Positions 1 through 8,143 of a DNA stretch of 64,000 nt are shown here, piece by piece. How positions within the stretch are numbered: the stretch's first letter is position 1; every line of letters starts with the position of its first letter. Position numbers and translations under genes: made by a program. Below the pieces are notes generated by a model that made no database searches, was not told the origin of the DNA, and saw only the letters and a program-made list of their open reading frames with translations. The DNA lies in assembly GCA_016708315.1 (NCBI GenBank), contig JADJGC010000007.1:1-64000 (forward strand), given 5' to 3'. The DNA comes from a bacterium. Its GTDB lineage: Bacteria; Zixibacteria; MSB-5A5; CAIYYT01.

Positions 1-285
1 AATCGCCGAATTCTGGTCCGCCTGTTCCAGTATCGTCACCGCTGCCCCATCCGTAGACTTCAACAGGATATTCTTGCCAAGAAAGTTAATGTTCTCGACA
101 TAAGTCCCGGGAGAAACATAAACCGTATCACCACTGTTGGATGCAACAATGGCCGCCTGAATACTCGGATAGTCGGTCGGGACGTTTATTATCGTAGCGA
201 AAGACGGTTGCGTTAAGACCAACAATGCCATTGCCACTAATAGCACACGAAGTACCCGCGAATCAGCCTTTGAGTTGTTTTTCAT
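1..285 (-). CDS. Secreted right-handed beta-helix protein, N-terminal part
   Basis: This minus-strand reading frame starts at ATG 285-283 and runs off the left edge, so only 95 residues are visible. The first ~31 residues form a signal peptide: a basic start (MKNNSKADSR), a hydrophobic core (VLLVAMALLVLT) and a likely cleavage after PSFA. The mature part begins INVPTDYPSIQAAI, then ASNSGDTVYVSPGTY and ENINFLGKNI. This is the typical opening of a pectinesterase-like or NosD-like parallel beta-helix, in which 'IQ.AI..A..GDTV.V.PGTY.E.I' is diagnostic. The protein is presumably exported. Its substrate, and whether it carries a C-terminal sorting domain, lie outside the window. It is transcribed divergently from the MFS gene at 440. 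Confidence 0.8.
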   Translation of the reverse strand, partial: MKNNSKADSRVLRVLLVAMALLVLTQPSFATIINVPTDYPSIQAAIVASNSGDTVYVSPGTYVENINFLGKNILLKSTDGAAVTILEQADQNSAI

Positions 286-439
286 CTTTTTGAGCCTATC
301 CCCAAGAGAGTTAACTAATTGGCATTCAATATACATAAACTCGACAAATCTGTCAACGGCAATGAGCCGAATTGCGGCCTGTGAACTACTTGTAATCACT
401 CGTCAATATTGCGTATATTTCTAACGGAGAAGATACAAC

Positions 440-1753
440 TTGAAAACAGCCGCACCGACATCCGACCCCACTTCAAACTCACCAACCACCAGTCGAATAC
501 GCACGACCTTGCGGGCATTCCAGCACCGCAACTATCGACTCTACTTTTTCGGCCAGGCAATTTCTATTACCGGCACGTGGATGCAGTCGATAGCGCTTAA
601 CTGGCTGCTGTACAAGCTGACCGATTCGGTCTTTATGCTGGGACTGGTCGGATTTGTCCTGTACGCGCCGAATTTCTTCTTCGCTCCGATAGCAGGAGTA
701 TTCGCCGACCGCACCAGTCGCTTCAAAATGTTCTTCACTGCGCAAGTACTCGCCATGCTGCAAGCGCTCACGATGGCGGTACTGGTTCTGACCGATACGG
801 TTCAAGTTTGGCATATCGTGACTCTGGCGGGTGTTTTAGGTGTGATCAATTCCTTTGATTTTCCCTCCCGCCAGTCGATGGTGGTCCTGTTGGTTGAGAA
901 CAAGAACGACCTTAGCAATGCAATTGCTCTCAATTCGTCGATGGTTAATCTTGCGCGGGTACTGGGTCCTTCATTAGCAGGTATCTTGATCGCCTTGATT
1001 GGCGAAGGTTGGTGCTTCCTCTTAAATGGTGTCAGCTATATCGCTGTACTCGGATGCCTGATGGCGATGCGCCTTCGACCACAGGAGGCAACGAAGTCCG
1101 TGGGCAACATCTGGGGCGGTTTCCGCGAAGGCGTCCGCTATGCCTTTAACTCGCCTTCGATACGCCCAATTCTGATACTGTTGGCGTTTGTGAGTGTGAT
1201 CGGCATGCCTTACGCAGCTCTGATGCCGGTCTATGCTCGCGACATTCTCCTTGGTGACTCGCGCACGCTTGGATTCCTGATGGGCGCAACTGGACTCGGA
1301 GCAATCACGGCAGCAATCTATCTCGCCTCGCGACAGCGCGTACTTGGACTTGAAAAAATGTTGGCGATTGCAGCGACCGGCATGGGTAGCGGTCTTATCG
1401 CAATTTCCTTCATCCGCGATTTCTGGGTGGCAGTGCCATTCATGTATCTGATTGGCATTGGGATGATCTCGCAGATAGCCTGTACGAACACCATTCTGCA
1501 GACCCTCGTTGATGAAGACAAGCGCGGTCGCGTGATCAGCCTTTATGTCGCCGCCTTTGTAGGAATGTTGCCGTTCGGAAATCTGATAACTGGCACGTTG
1601 GCAAGCGCCATCGGCGCTCCGCATACGATGCTGGTCACTGGAATACTGTGTGTTGTCGCTTCAATCGTGTTTGCGACTCGACTGTCTCAATGGCGTTCGT
1701 TTGCATATCCAATCTTCATCGAGCGTGAGAAAGCAGCACTGAACAAAACATAG
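440..1753 (+). CDS. MFS transporter, EntS/MFS_3-type exporter
   Basis: This is a 437-residue integral inner-membrane protein with about 12 hydrophobic segments. The N-terminal core FQHRNYRLYFFGQAIS, TGTWMQSIALNWLLYKLT and the loop FADRTSRFKM are characteristic of the MFS_3 family (EntS-like and macrolide-efflux-like proton antiporters). Such proteins export small molecules such as siderophores or drugs; the substrate cannot be told from sequence. The start is a TTG at 440, preceded by GGAG at 425-428. A longer competing frame at 409 lacks family similarity. The 5' end is separated by about 150 bp from the divergent beta-helix gene. Apparent monocistronic transcription is inferred from the gap that follows. 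Confidence 0.85.
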   Translation: MKTAAPTSDPTSNSPTTSRIRTTLRAFQHRNYRLYFFGQAISITGTWMQSIALNWLLYKLTDSVFMLGLVGFVLYAPNFFFAPIAGVFADRTSRFKMFFTAQVLAMLQALTMAVLVLTDTVQVWHIVTLAGVLGVINSFDFPSRQSMVVLLVENKNDLSNAIALNSSMVNLARVLGPSLAGILIALIGEGWCFLLNGVSYIAVLGCLMAMRLRPQEATKSVGNIWGGFREGVRYAFNSPSIRPILILLAFVSVIGMPYAALMPVYARDILLGDSRTLGFLMGATGLGAITAAIYLASRQRVLGLEKMLAIAATGMGSGLIAISFIRDFWVAVPFMYLIGIGMISQIACTNTILQTLVDEDKRGRVISLYVAAFVGMLPFGNLITGTLASAIGAPHTMLVTGILCVVASIVFATRLSQWRSFAYPIFIEREKAALNKT

Positions 1754-1867
1754 TCCAAATGAACTTGCGGAAAAGGGCTTGGATTTAACTGCCAAATTCT
1801 TTTACGTATCGCAGATGCCGAAACAAATCGGACCCGATTTTTGGAATCTATCGAAAGACTTGAACGC

Positions 1868-3115
1868 GTGAAATTACTTCGCAATTGCTCACAGCTGGTC
1901 ACCTGCTCGAACGATGACTCTCAACCGAAGACAGGTGAGAAAATGAGTCATCTTGAGCTGATAGAGCAGGGTGCTCTCGTCTTTGAAGGCGAAACAATCA
2001 AATGGGTGGGAATTGAATCAGACGTCACCGCAGCTTTCCCCAAAGCACGCTTTGAAGAAGTCATCGACGCCAACGGCATGCTTGTTACCCCCGGCTTAGT
2101 CGATCCTCATACGCACCCGGTGTTTGCGGCGACTCGCGAAGATGAATTCTATATGCGCAATGCCGGCAAAACCTACATGGAAATTGCCGAAGCCGGCGGC
2201 GGCATAAGAAACTCCGCCCGACGCCTCCGTCAAGCAGACGAGGGAACTCTCTACAATAATGGCATACGTTTTCTCAACCGAATGCTCAAGAGCGGCACAA
2301 CCACCGCCGAGGCCAAATCTGGATATGGACTCTCCACCGAATCCGAGGTAAAATCACTTGAAGTCATCCAACGTTTAGACAAAAATCACCCTATTGACTT
2401 AGTGCCGACTTTCCTCGGCGCTCACGAGTTTCCGGATGAATATCGCTCAGACCGCGAAGGCTACGTCCGGCTCCTTATCGAAGAAATGATACCGTTAGTT
2501 GCCAAACGCAATTTGGCGAAGTACTGCGATATCTTCACTGAAGCCGGAGTGTTTGATATCGATCAATCCCGGCGAATCATGTCGGCCGCCAAACAGAATG
2601 GATTCGAATTGAAGTTTCATGCCGACGAACTAAAATCGGTTGGCGGAGCCGAGTTAGCTGCCGAACTTGGCGCGGTTAGCGCTGACCATCTCGTTTACGC
2701 ATCCGATAACGGAATTGCTGCTATGGCGAAAGCTAAGACCATTGCAGTGTTTCTGCCTTCGACGACTTTCTTCCTTGGGCATAAAGAGTACGCACCTGCG
2801 CGCAAGATGCTAACTGCCGGAGTCCCGGTGGCGCTGGCGACTGACTTCAATCCGGGTTCGTCCTGCAATACATCATTGCAGGCGACAATGACAATAGCGG
2901 CTATCTACCTGAAAATGACGCCCGAGGAGATCCTCAACGCAGTCACCTTCAATTCAGCCTGTGCGATTGGAATGCAAGAGAAGGTAGGTTCATTGCAAAT
3001 TGGTAAGCTCGCCGACTTTGTCCTTTGGGATGCCGAAAACTACAAGCAGCTGCCTTACTTCTTTGCACAGAATCCAGTGACCGCCGTCTACAAGCGGGGA
3101 CAGAAAGTCGTATGA
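1868..3115 (+). CDS. hutI: Imidazolonepropionase (histidine degradation)
   Basis: HutI hydrolyses 4-imidazolone-5-propionate to N-formimino-glutamate, the third step of histidine catabolism, in the cytoplasm. The 415-residue amidohydrolase shows the metal-site motif DPHTHPVF, the later ligand motif KFHADE, the GAHEFP loop and ATDFNPGSS. All are typical of HutI, and the length is normal. An in-frame TTG at 1841 would add nine residues. GTG 1868 is preferred because it gives the usual family opening VKLLRNCSQLVTC. No hutH, hutU or hutG lies nearby, so the pathway is scattered or incomplete here. The stop codon overlaps the start of lptE (ATGA), implying coupled translation. Confidence 0.9.
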   Translation: MKLLRNCSQLVTCSNDDSQPKTGEKMSHLELIEQGALVFEGETIKWVGIESDVTAAFPKARFEEVIDANGMLVTPGLVDPHTHPVFAATREDEFYMRNAGKTYMEIAEAGGGIRNSARRLRQADEGTLYNNGIRFLNRMLKSGTTTAEAKSGYGLSTESEVKSLEVIQRLDKNHPIDLVPTFLGAHEFPDEYRSDREGYVRLLIEEMIPLVAKRNLAKYCDIFTEAGVFDIDQSRRIMSAAKQNGFELKFHADELKSVGGAELAAELGAVSADHLVYASDNGIAAMAKAKTIAVFLPSTTFFLGHKEYAPARKMLTAGVPVALATDFNPGSSCNTSLQATMTIAAIYLKMTPEEILNAVTFNSACAIGMQEKVGSLQIGKLADFVLWDAENYKQLPYFFAQNPVTAVYKRGQKVV

Positions 3116-3588
3116 AGTACCTGTTGGCGATTATTGCACTCTTGTGCGCCGGGTGCGGCGTCTACTCTTTTTCCAGCTCGTCACTTGGCGGCGTTAAATC
3201 AATCGCAGTACCGACGTTTGAGAATCAGTCGCTGGAGTATGGGATACAGGAGGATCTTACTCGTGAAATTATCAACCGCCTGATCCAGGACAATACACTC
3301 AAAGTAGTTGCCGCTGCAGATGCCGATGCTATTCTGCGCGGCGAGGTCATAAAATATGAGCGTAATGCTTATACTTACGATAAGTCCGACAATGTCTCAG
3401 AGTACCGCGTCAATATCTATGTCAATTTCGTGATGGAGCGCAAGGGTGGAAAGGCGCTGGCGGAACGGACCAATGTGTTGGGTTTCGGAGTCTACTCGGC
3501 TTCGACACAAACCGAGGACGAAGGCAAACTTCAAGCGATCGATAAACTGGCGCGCGATATTGTCGATGAATTAACGAAATCATGGTAG
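3112..3588 (+). CDS. lptE: LptE-like LPS-assembly lipoprotein
   Basis: LptE plugs the LptD barrel and helps insert lipopolysaccharide into the outer membrane. The 158-residue product has a lipoprotein signal peptide (MKYLLAIIALLCAGC, lipobox LCAGC) followed by GVYSFSSSSLGGVKSIAVP and FENQSLEYGIQEDLT. That is the classic LptE/DUF4136-like opening ('G.Y.F......I.sIAVP.F.N...'). The C-terminal half predicts a helix (LQAIDKLARDIVDELTKSW). The ATG at 3112 overlaps the hutI stop by three bases; an upstream in-frame start at 3025 lies inside hutI and would destroy the signal peptide. The presence of LptE argues for an LPS-bearing outer membrane. Confidence 0.8.
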   Translation: MKYLLAIIALLCAGCGVYSFSSSSLGGVKSIAVPTFENQSLEYGIQEDLTREIINRLIQDNTLKVVAAADADAILRGEVIKYERNAYTYDKSDNVSEYRVNIYVNFVMERKGGKALAERTNVLGFGVYSASTQTEDEGKLQAIDKLARDIVDELTKSW

Positions 3589-3662
3589 GAACTTTCGACG
3601 TCCTGCCGTACTATTATAGATGTTCATAGAATTCGCTAACAGACAACCCTGAGGAAATCGCA

Positions 3663-4664
3663 ATGAGACAAATTGTCTTATTCTCCACTCTCCTGATGCT
3701 CGTTCTTTCGTCTACTCTTCTTGCCGGCAAGAGCAAGGTTGGTACTACCGCTTACCCGTTTCTTAAGATCGGAGTTGGTGCCAAGGCATTGTCGATGGGT
3801 GGAGCCTTCGTCGGATTGGCAAACGACGAATCTGCGATCTACTACAATCCTGCAGGATTGATAGGGATGCAAACCAAAGCGTTGTCGGCATCTTATATGA
3901 ACTACATCGCAGATATTCAGTCCGGAAGTGTGATGTTCGTTATGCCGAAGGGAACTACCGAGACCGAAGAAGATCAGTACAGCTACGATGAAGAGGACGA
4001 GCCGACCATTTACGACAGCAAGTCGGCATTGGCATTTGCGATCACCTATTTGAGCTATGGCACGATTGACGAAACAAATTCATCCGGCCAGGTTATTGGT
4101 GACTTCTCTGGTTCTGATATGGCATTTACACTTGGATATGCCAATAAAGTAGCCAAGCAGCTTTCGGTCGGTGCAAACGTGAAGTTTATCTATCAGAAAA
4201 TAGATGAGTTCTCTTCGCAGGGAATAGCCGCCGACCTTGGTTTACTTTACCGCCTGAAGGACGGGCGCACAAATCTCGGCCTCTCAGCATCCAATCTCGG
4301 CGTTCAATTGTCGGGATTATCTGAAGAACATAAAGACCCGCTCCCCATTCTGATTCGCGCCGGTCTCTCGCATCGACTCCGCGAGATTCCAATAACTGTG
4401 TCGGGCGAGGGGGTAATGCCGACTGACAATGATCTCTATGGCGCAATCGGACTCGAATTTCAGCCAGATAAAATCCCGCTTGCCGTTCGCGCCGGCTACT
4501 CAAGTTTCGGCAGCAACTATAAGACCGACGGCGACAAGGACAATACTGCTGGATTTTCATTCGGTGCCGGCTTTGCATTTCCCAAGATCAATATCGACTA
4601 TGCTTTCCTTCCCTATGCTGATCTAGGCTCACTGCATCGTGTTAACCTGGCATATCGCTGGTAG
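3663..4664 (+). CDS. PorV/PorQ-type outer-membrane beta-barrel protein (UPF0164)
   Basis: This 333-residue exported protein has a signal peptide ending near residue 21 (LVLSSTLLAG). The mature N-terminus carries ALSMGGAFVGLANDESA and YYNPAGL, the signature of the PorV/UPF0164 family of FadL-like barrels. It ends in an aromatic residue after alternating beta-strand pattern (VNLAYRW), as expected for an outer-membrane barrel. PorV proteins shuttle T9SS cargo, and UPF0164 members are common in FCB bacteria and spirochaetes. A role in T9SS here is inference, supported only by the cargo-like subtilase at 11651. An acidic stretch near residues 100-118 (TETEEDQYSYDEEDEP) is an unusual loop. RBS GAGGAAA precedes ATG 3663. 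Confidence 0.75.
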   Translation: MRQIVLFSTLLMLVLSSTLLAGKSKVGTTAYPFLKIGVGAKALSMGGAFVGLANDESAIYYNPAGLIGMQTKALSASYMNYIADIQSGSVMFVMPKGTTETEEDQYSYDEEDEPTIYDSKSALAFAITYLSYGTIDETNSSGQVIGDFSGSDMAFTLGYANKVAKQLSVGANVKFIYQKIDEFSSQGIAADLGLLYRLKDGRTNLGLSASNLGVQLSGLSEEHKDPLPILIRAGLSHRLREIPITVSGEGVMPTDNDLYGAIGLEFQPDKIPLAVRAGYSSFGSNYKTDGDKDNTAGFSFGAGFAFPKINIDYAFLPYADLGSLHRVNLAYRW

Positions 4665-4668
4665 CGCT

Positions 4669-5124
4669 TTGTCTCGACTAATCTGCATTCTCCCGATTGT
4701 TTCGGCGCTGATCATTGCCTCATGCGGTAATGATGGACCATCAGCGCGCCATCATGTTCTGGAATTCGTCCGGTTGATTCAGGCCGATTCGCTTGCCGAC
4801 ATAACTCCGTTCATTGACTTGGATTCCGTCGCCACTTACGAGTTCAGCGAAGGGAAGTACGACAGTCTCAACCTCGCAGCCAAGAAACAACGCCTCTTAA
4901 CAGGTTTCATCGGTTCGGGCGAGTACCGAGGCGTTTGGGCAAAGTCTCAGATTGTCGTCAATGAAGAATTCCGCCGCGATGACTCCACGGCGTTGGTCGA
5001 AGTCTCATTTATTGACCGCACCACCCGCATCCAGTATTACTCCCAGATGGGCCTGAAACTCCGAAGCGGAAAATGGTCGATAACTAATTTCAAAGCCAAT
5101 CAGGAAAATCGCGAATCCCGTTGA
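4669..5124 (+). CDS. Small lipoprotein, NTF2-like unknown
   Basis: The function is not recognised. From a TTG at 4669 the product (151 residues) begins with a clean lipoprotein signal, SRLICILPIVSALIIASC, with the lipobox IASC. An upstream GTG at 4639 gives ten extra residues but overlaps the preceding gene by 26 bp and weakens the signal. The mature part is about 130 residues of mixed alpha/beta (EFVRLIQADSLADITPFID, then strands SIVDRTTRIQYYSQMG-like and GKWSITNFKAN). This resembles the DUF4878/NTF2-like lumenal lipoproteins that follow transport genes, a resemblance judged only by pattern. It lies directly behind the PorV-like gene and is probably cotranscribed with it. Confidence 0.6.
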   Translation: MSRLICILPIVSALIIASCGNDGPSARHHVLEFVRLIQADSLADITPFIDLDSVATYEFSEGKYDSLNLAAKKQRLLTGFIGSGEYRGVWAKSQIVVNEEFRRDDSTALVEVSFIDRTTRIQYYSQMGLKLRSGKWSITNFKANQENRESR

Positions 5125-5163
5125 GCCGCACGAGCGGACAATCGCGAACTCAATAAATTATCC

Positions 5164-5535
5164 ATGTCATCCTGGTTTCACTTCGGTAGCAACGAGCCCT
5201 CATCCAAAAGCATCAGCGAAATCTCAGTACAGGAACTGAAAGAGCGCCTTGATCGGGAATCCACGCTTCTTCTAATTGATGTCCGTACGCTCGAAGAGTA
5301 CGAAAATGGTAGAGCACCGCATGTCAAGGCACGCATTGAGTATCAGGTCATCGCTGCTGAAATTGACGCCACACAATTTCCAAAAGACCAGCCGATTTAC
5401 CTCATTTGTCGCGCCGGTCGGCGTAGCATGGTTGCTGCACGAGAACTCGCTGACTGCGGATATCTGAATCTGATCAATATCAAAGGCGGAATGAATGACT
5501 GGATAAAGTCGCACTTTCCGGTCATTAAACGATAG
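5164..5535 (+). CDS. Rhodanese-like sulfurtransferase domain protein
   Basis: This single-domain rhodanese has 123 residues and no signal peptide, so it is probably cytoplasmic. The family features are all present: LLLIDVRTLEEYENG, the active-site loop LICRAGRRSMVAA with the persulfide-forming Cys, and the closing NIKGGMNDWIKS. The loop CRAGRRS has the length of sulfur-transferring (not arsenate-reducing) rhodaneses. The strand after the EEY motif (RAPHVKARIEY) lacks the usual 'HIPGA.N'. Sulfur donor and acceptor are unknown. The ATG at 5164 has no strong Shine-Dalgarno sequence. Confidence 0.85.
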   Translation: MSSWFHFGSNEPSSKSISEISVQELKERLDRESTLLLIDVRTLEEYENGRAPHVKARIEYQVIAAEIDATQFPKDQPIYLICRAGRRSMVAARELADCGYLNLINIKGGMNDWIKSHFPVIKR

Positions 5536-5730
5536 CGCCACGCCCAACGTCTTTCCATTGTCACTCTGATTGTCCCGCTCGTTTGAAATTGTGGTCTGCC
5601 ATTATATTACGTCGTATCCATTTTCAGGAGACCGCCAAAAAATCCCTTGCATTTCCCGGACACGTTTTGTAAAGTGCGGACTGTTATTTTTTGATTATCA
5701 CGTCTTTTAGATAGCTCTATGGAGGAGATG

Positions 5731-6777
5731 ATGTCGGTTGGGAAGTCGGTTTATCTCGCAATAGGCGTACTGGTTTCGGCTTTGTTCTTATTTGGTTGCG
5801 AAGGTGACCAGGGATTAGAGGGACCTCAAGGGTTTGAAGGACCGATTGGTCCTCCCGGAAACAACTTCACGCCTCCACCCATTGCCACACAAAACTTTGG
5901 TTTGATGTTGAACAATAGCACCGCCAATGACTATAGCGGCGCTCCAAAGATCGAAATTACTTCTGACGCCAATGCCGTACCAAGTGCAAACAGAGTCGTT
6001 GCCCGCTTGATGGACGTTGCTCCGATGATCGACGGAATTGACGGCGGTACTCAGGAATGGGGAGATGCATTAACCTCAACTATTCCTTTGTCGAATCTTT
6101 CCGGAGCTGATAACGGAATCGCGACCGTCAAAGTCCGATTCGGTTACGACCGCACCTACGTCTACGCACAATTCATTTGGACCGAAGTCGCCACCGGTGA
6201 CTTTACGGTAGGTGCTGATACTACCAAAGACTTCTGGAACCTATTCGAAGGCTCGTGGATTCGCTCGGGCGGCGAAGACAAACTTTTCCTTGCCTGGGAA
6301 ATTTCTGACGTCGTTGGCTGGGATACGGAAGGATTGAATTCGATTTTCGATGGCACTTCCTTCAAGACGTCCAATATTGGTGAACTTGCCGACCTTTGGG
6401 TCTGGCAATCGACAGAGTCGTACTACGCGGACATAGTCTCCGATAATGTGGTGACTTTCGCGATCGACAATGGATTGACGAACGACCTTGGCACAACCGC
6501 TGTTTTGCCAAACGCTCCGTTGAACGGCCTTCCACGTTACATGAAATCAAATTCTCCAAGAGTGGGTACTAATTATCCACTGCAGATATTTGAATATTCG
6601 GAGTTCATAGCCAACTACAACTGGGCTGAAGGAGCGAAAATCCCGGGATACGTCACAAAGGTCCCAGCCGGTTCCGCTGCGGATATCCAAAGCGTCGGGA
6701 CATTTTTTAGTGACACTTGGATTGTTGAATTGCGCAGACTTCGAAATACAGGACACGCCGACGATCTCGGCTTTTAA
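5731..6777 (+). CDS. Collagen-like lipoprotein with ethylbenzene-dehydrogenase-type haem domain, copy 1
   Basis: This is the first of three tandem paralogues. The lipoprotein signal (VLVSALFLFGC) leads into a short collagen-like Gly-X-Y run (EGDQGLEGPQGFEGPIG, then PPGNN). After a linker comes the EB_dh fold: APMIDGIDGGTQEWGDA, a beta sandwich with VRFGYDRTYVYAQFIWTE, and EDKLFLAWEISDVVGW. The family's haem-b gamma subunits accept electrons from molybdenum dehydrogenases; related multihaem fusions occur in extracellular electron transfer. The start is placed at ATG 5731 because GGAGGA at 5721-5726 serves as the ribosome site; ATGs at 5719 and 5728 are alternatives. This copy lacks the Cys pair seen in copy 3. 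Function is inferred from the fold only. Confidence 0.7.
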   Translation: MSVGKSVYLAIGVLVSALFLFGCEGDQGLEGPQGFEGPIGPPGNNFTPPPIATQNFGLMLNNSTANDYSGAPKIEITSDANAVPSANRVVARLMDVAPMIDGIDGGTQEWGDALTSTIPLSNLSGADNGIATVKVRFGYDRTYVYAQFIWTEVATGDFTVGADTTKDFWNLFEGSWIRSGGEDKLFLAWEISDVVGWDTEGLNSIFDGTSFKTSNIGELADLWVWQSTESYYADIVSDNVVTFAIDNGLTNDLGTTAVLPNAPLNGLPRYMKSNSPRVGTNYPLQIFEYSEFIANYNWAEGAKIPGYVTKVPAGSAADIQSVGTFFSDTWIVELRRLRNTGHADDLGF

Positions 6778-6859
6778 TCTACGGCATCAATTTTTGGGAG
6801 TAATATAGCAATGCTTTTGATTTCGAATTCCAAGCTGCGGAGACTTCAGGGAGGATCAG

Positions 6860-8131
6860 ATGCGTAGGGGAATAATGCTGCTGATTTGTCTCGGTCTGTT
6901 TTTCGGGATGTTCGTGATGAGTGGTTGTGAAGGCGATCAGGGCGAACCAGGCAAGATTGGCGATCCCGGCGACCGCGGAATCCCTGGAACTGATCCGGAC
7001 TTGGATCGTCCACAGGACCGCTATTTTGGCGTTGGTGTCGTCAACGCGAATGATCGCGCTGTCAGCGGTAACAAGCGAGTGTTTGTTACTTTTGACTCAA
7101 CTGCCCGTGCCACGCGCGACACTGTAGTTGCTGCACGCGCTGCCAATCCGCCTCTGATAAACGGAATTGACGGAGAAGAAGTCGAGTGGGGTGAACAAAA
7201 GTCCCGTATTCGTTCGAGCTTCCTGAATACAGGTGTTGGTCTCACTGATCCGGAAATATCCGAAATCGTCTGCCGAGTCGCTTGGGATGACTACTACATC
7301 TATTCCTTCTTCCAATGGAAGGAGCGCAAAGTATCGGTTATCACCCAGGCTGGCGACTCTACCATTTATGAGGTTACTACCTCCGACGGTCCGAACGAAT
7401 TGGTGATGGATGCGCTTAGTAAGATTATCGAGGAGATTGAGCCATTCGATACGACACTTTTCAGTTGGGTACGCGTACCGGTGCTTGGTGTAGAAACACT
7501 TTTCTGTTTCTTTGATCCGACTGTACAGGAAACGATTTGCGAGGTCGATACCACCTTTGGCGATACAACATTGATCTGGGTTGACCCCAGTGTCGGCGAA
7601 GATAAACTCGCACTTTTCTGGGGCGATACAGAAGTTCAAGAATGGTCGGATTTGGCATTTCGCGAGTTCTTTGGAATGTCGGGTGCCGGCGGTGCGCTTC
7701 CGAATGGGCTGTTTGTCGATGCTTGGATTTGGGGTGCCGGAACTTCCAATCCTGTCTCAACCGCCGACGATTGGAATCTTACCAGCCGGGGGAAAGCCCC
7801 GGACGCCGGTGCCGCATCGTATATTCTTAATCACGTGCTGCCAGACTCAGTTCCACTTTACCAGAGCTTCCGTGATCCCAATTACAAATCTCAATTGAAT
7901 CTTCAACGGGAAATCTATCCGCTGTGGTATTTCGATGTAGTTGGATTTAGTCCGGCAGGCTGGGATTTCGAACGCCCTGTATATCTTCCCGGAATTATCT
8001 CAACAATTCCTAGCGGCAGTCGTGCCGACATCTATGCCCGTGCAACTTTTGATGATTCGGGTGGCGGCGTATGGACCTTGGAAATTCGCCGTGCTCGCAG
8101 AACACATTCTGGCGACGACGTGGTCTTTTAG
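6860..8131 (+). CDS. Collagen-like lipoprotein with ethylbenzene-dehydrogenase-type haem domain, copy 2
   Basis: The 423-residue paralogue has lipobox VMSGC followed by EGDQGEPGKIGDPGDRG, a collagen-like run of six Gly triplets. The EB_dh core follows: PLINGIDGEEVEWGEQ, CRVAWDDYYIYSFFQWKE and EDKLALFWGDTEVQEW. It is about 70 residues longer than its neighbours, mainly from an insertion near residues 165-240 containing ETLFCFFDPTVQETICEVD. The C-terminus ends like the others (GVWTLEIRRARRT, then DDVVF). RBS GGAGG at 6850-6854 sets ATG 6860. The 82-bp gap after copy 1 and 12-bp gap before copy 3 suggest one transcript. No recognised redox partner is encoded next door. Confidence 0.7.
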   Translation: MRRGIMLLICLGLFFGMFVMSGCEGDQGEPGKIGDPGDRGIPGTDPDLDRPQDRYFGVGVVNANDRAVSGNKRVFVTFDSTARATRDTVVAARAANPPLINGIDGEEVEWGEQKSRIRSSFLNTGVGLTDPEISEIVCRVAWDDYYIYSFFQWKERKVSVITQAGDSTIYEVTTSDGPNELVMDALSKIIEEIEPFDTTLFSWVRVPVLGVETLFCFFDPTVQETICEVDTTFGDTTLIWVDPSVGEDKLALFWGDTEVQEWSDLAFREFFGMSGAGGALPNGLFVDAWIWGAGTSNPVSTADDWNLTSRGKAPDAGAASYILNHVLPDSVPLYQSFRDPNYKSQLNLQREIYPLWYFDVVGFSPAGWDFERPVYLPGIISTIPSGSRADIYARATFDDSGGGVWTLEIRRARRTHSGDDVVF

Positions 8132-8143
8132 GAGGAGTGAGAA

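Noticed and set aside
386..419. TTGTAA-18-TATATT promoter before the MFS gene
   Set aside because: It would leave only about 14 nt before the TTG start and cut into the ribosome site region, so it was not listed as a feature.
1022..1624. 200-codon minus-strand frame opposite the MFS gene
   Set aside because: Antisense to membrane spans; no hydrophobic or family pattern.
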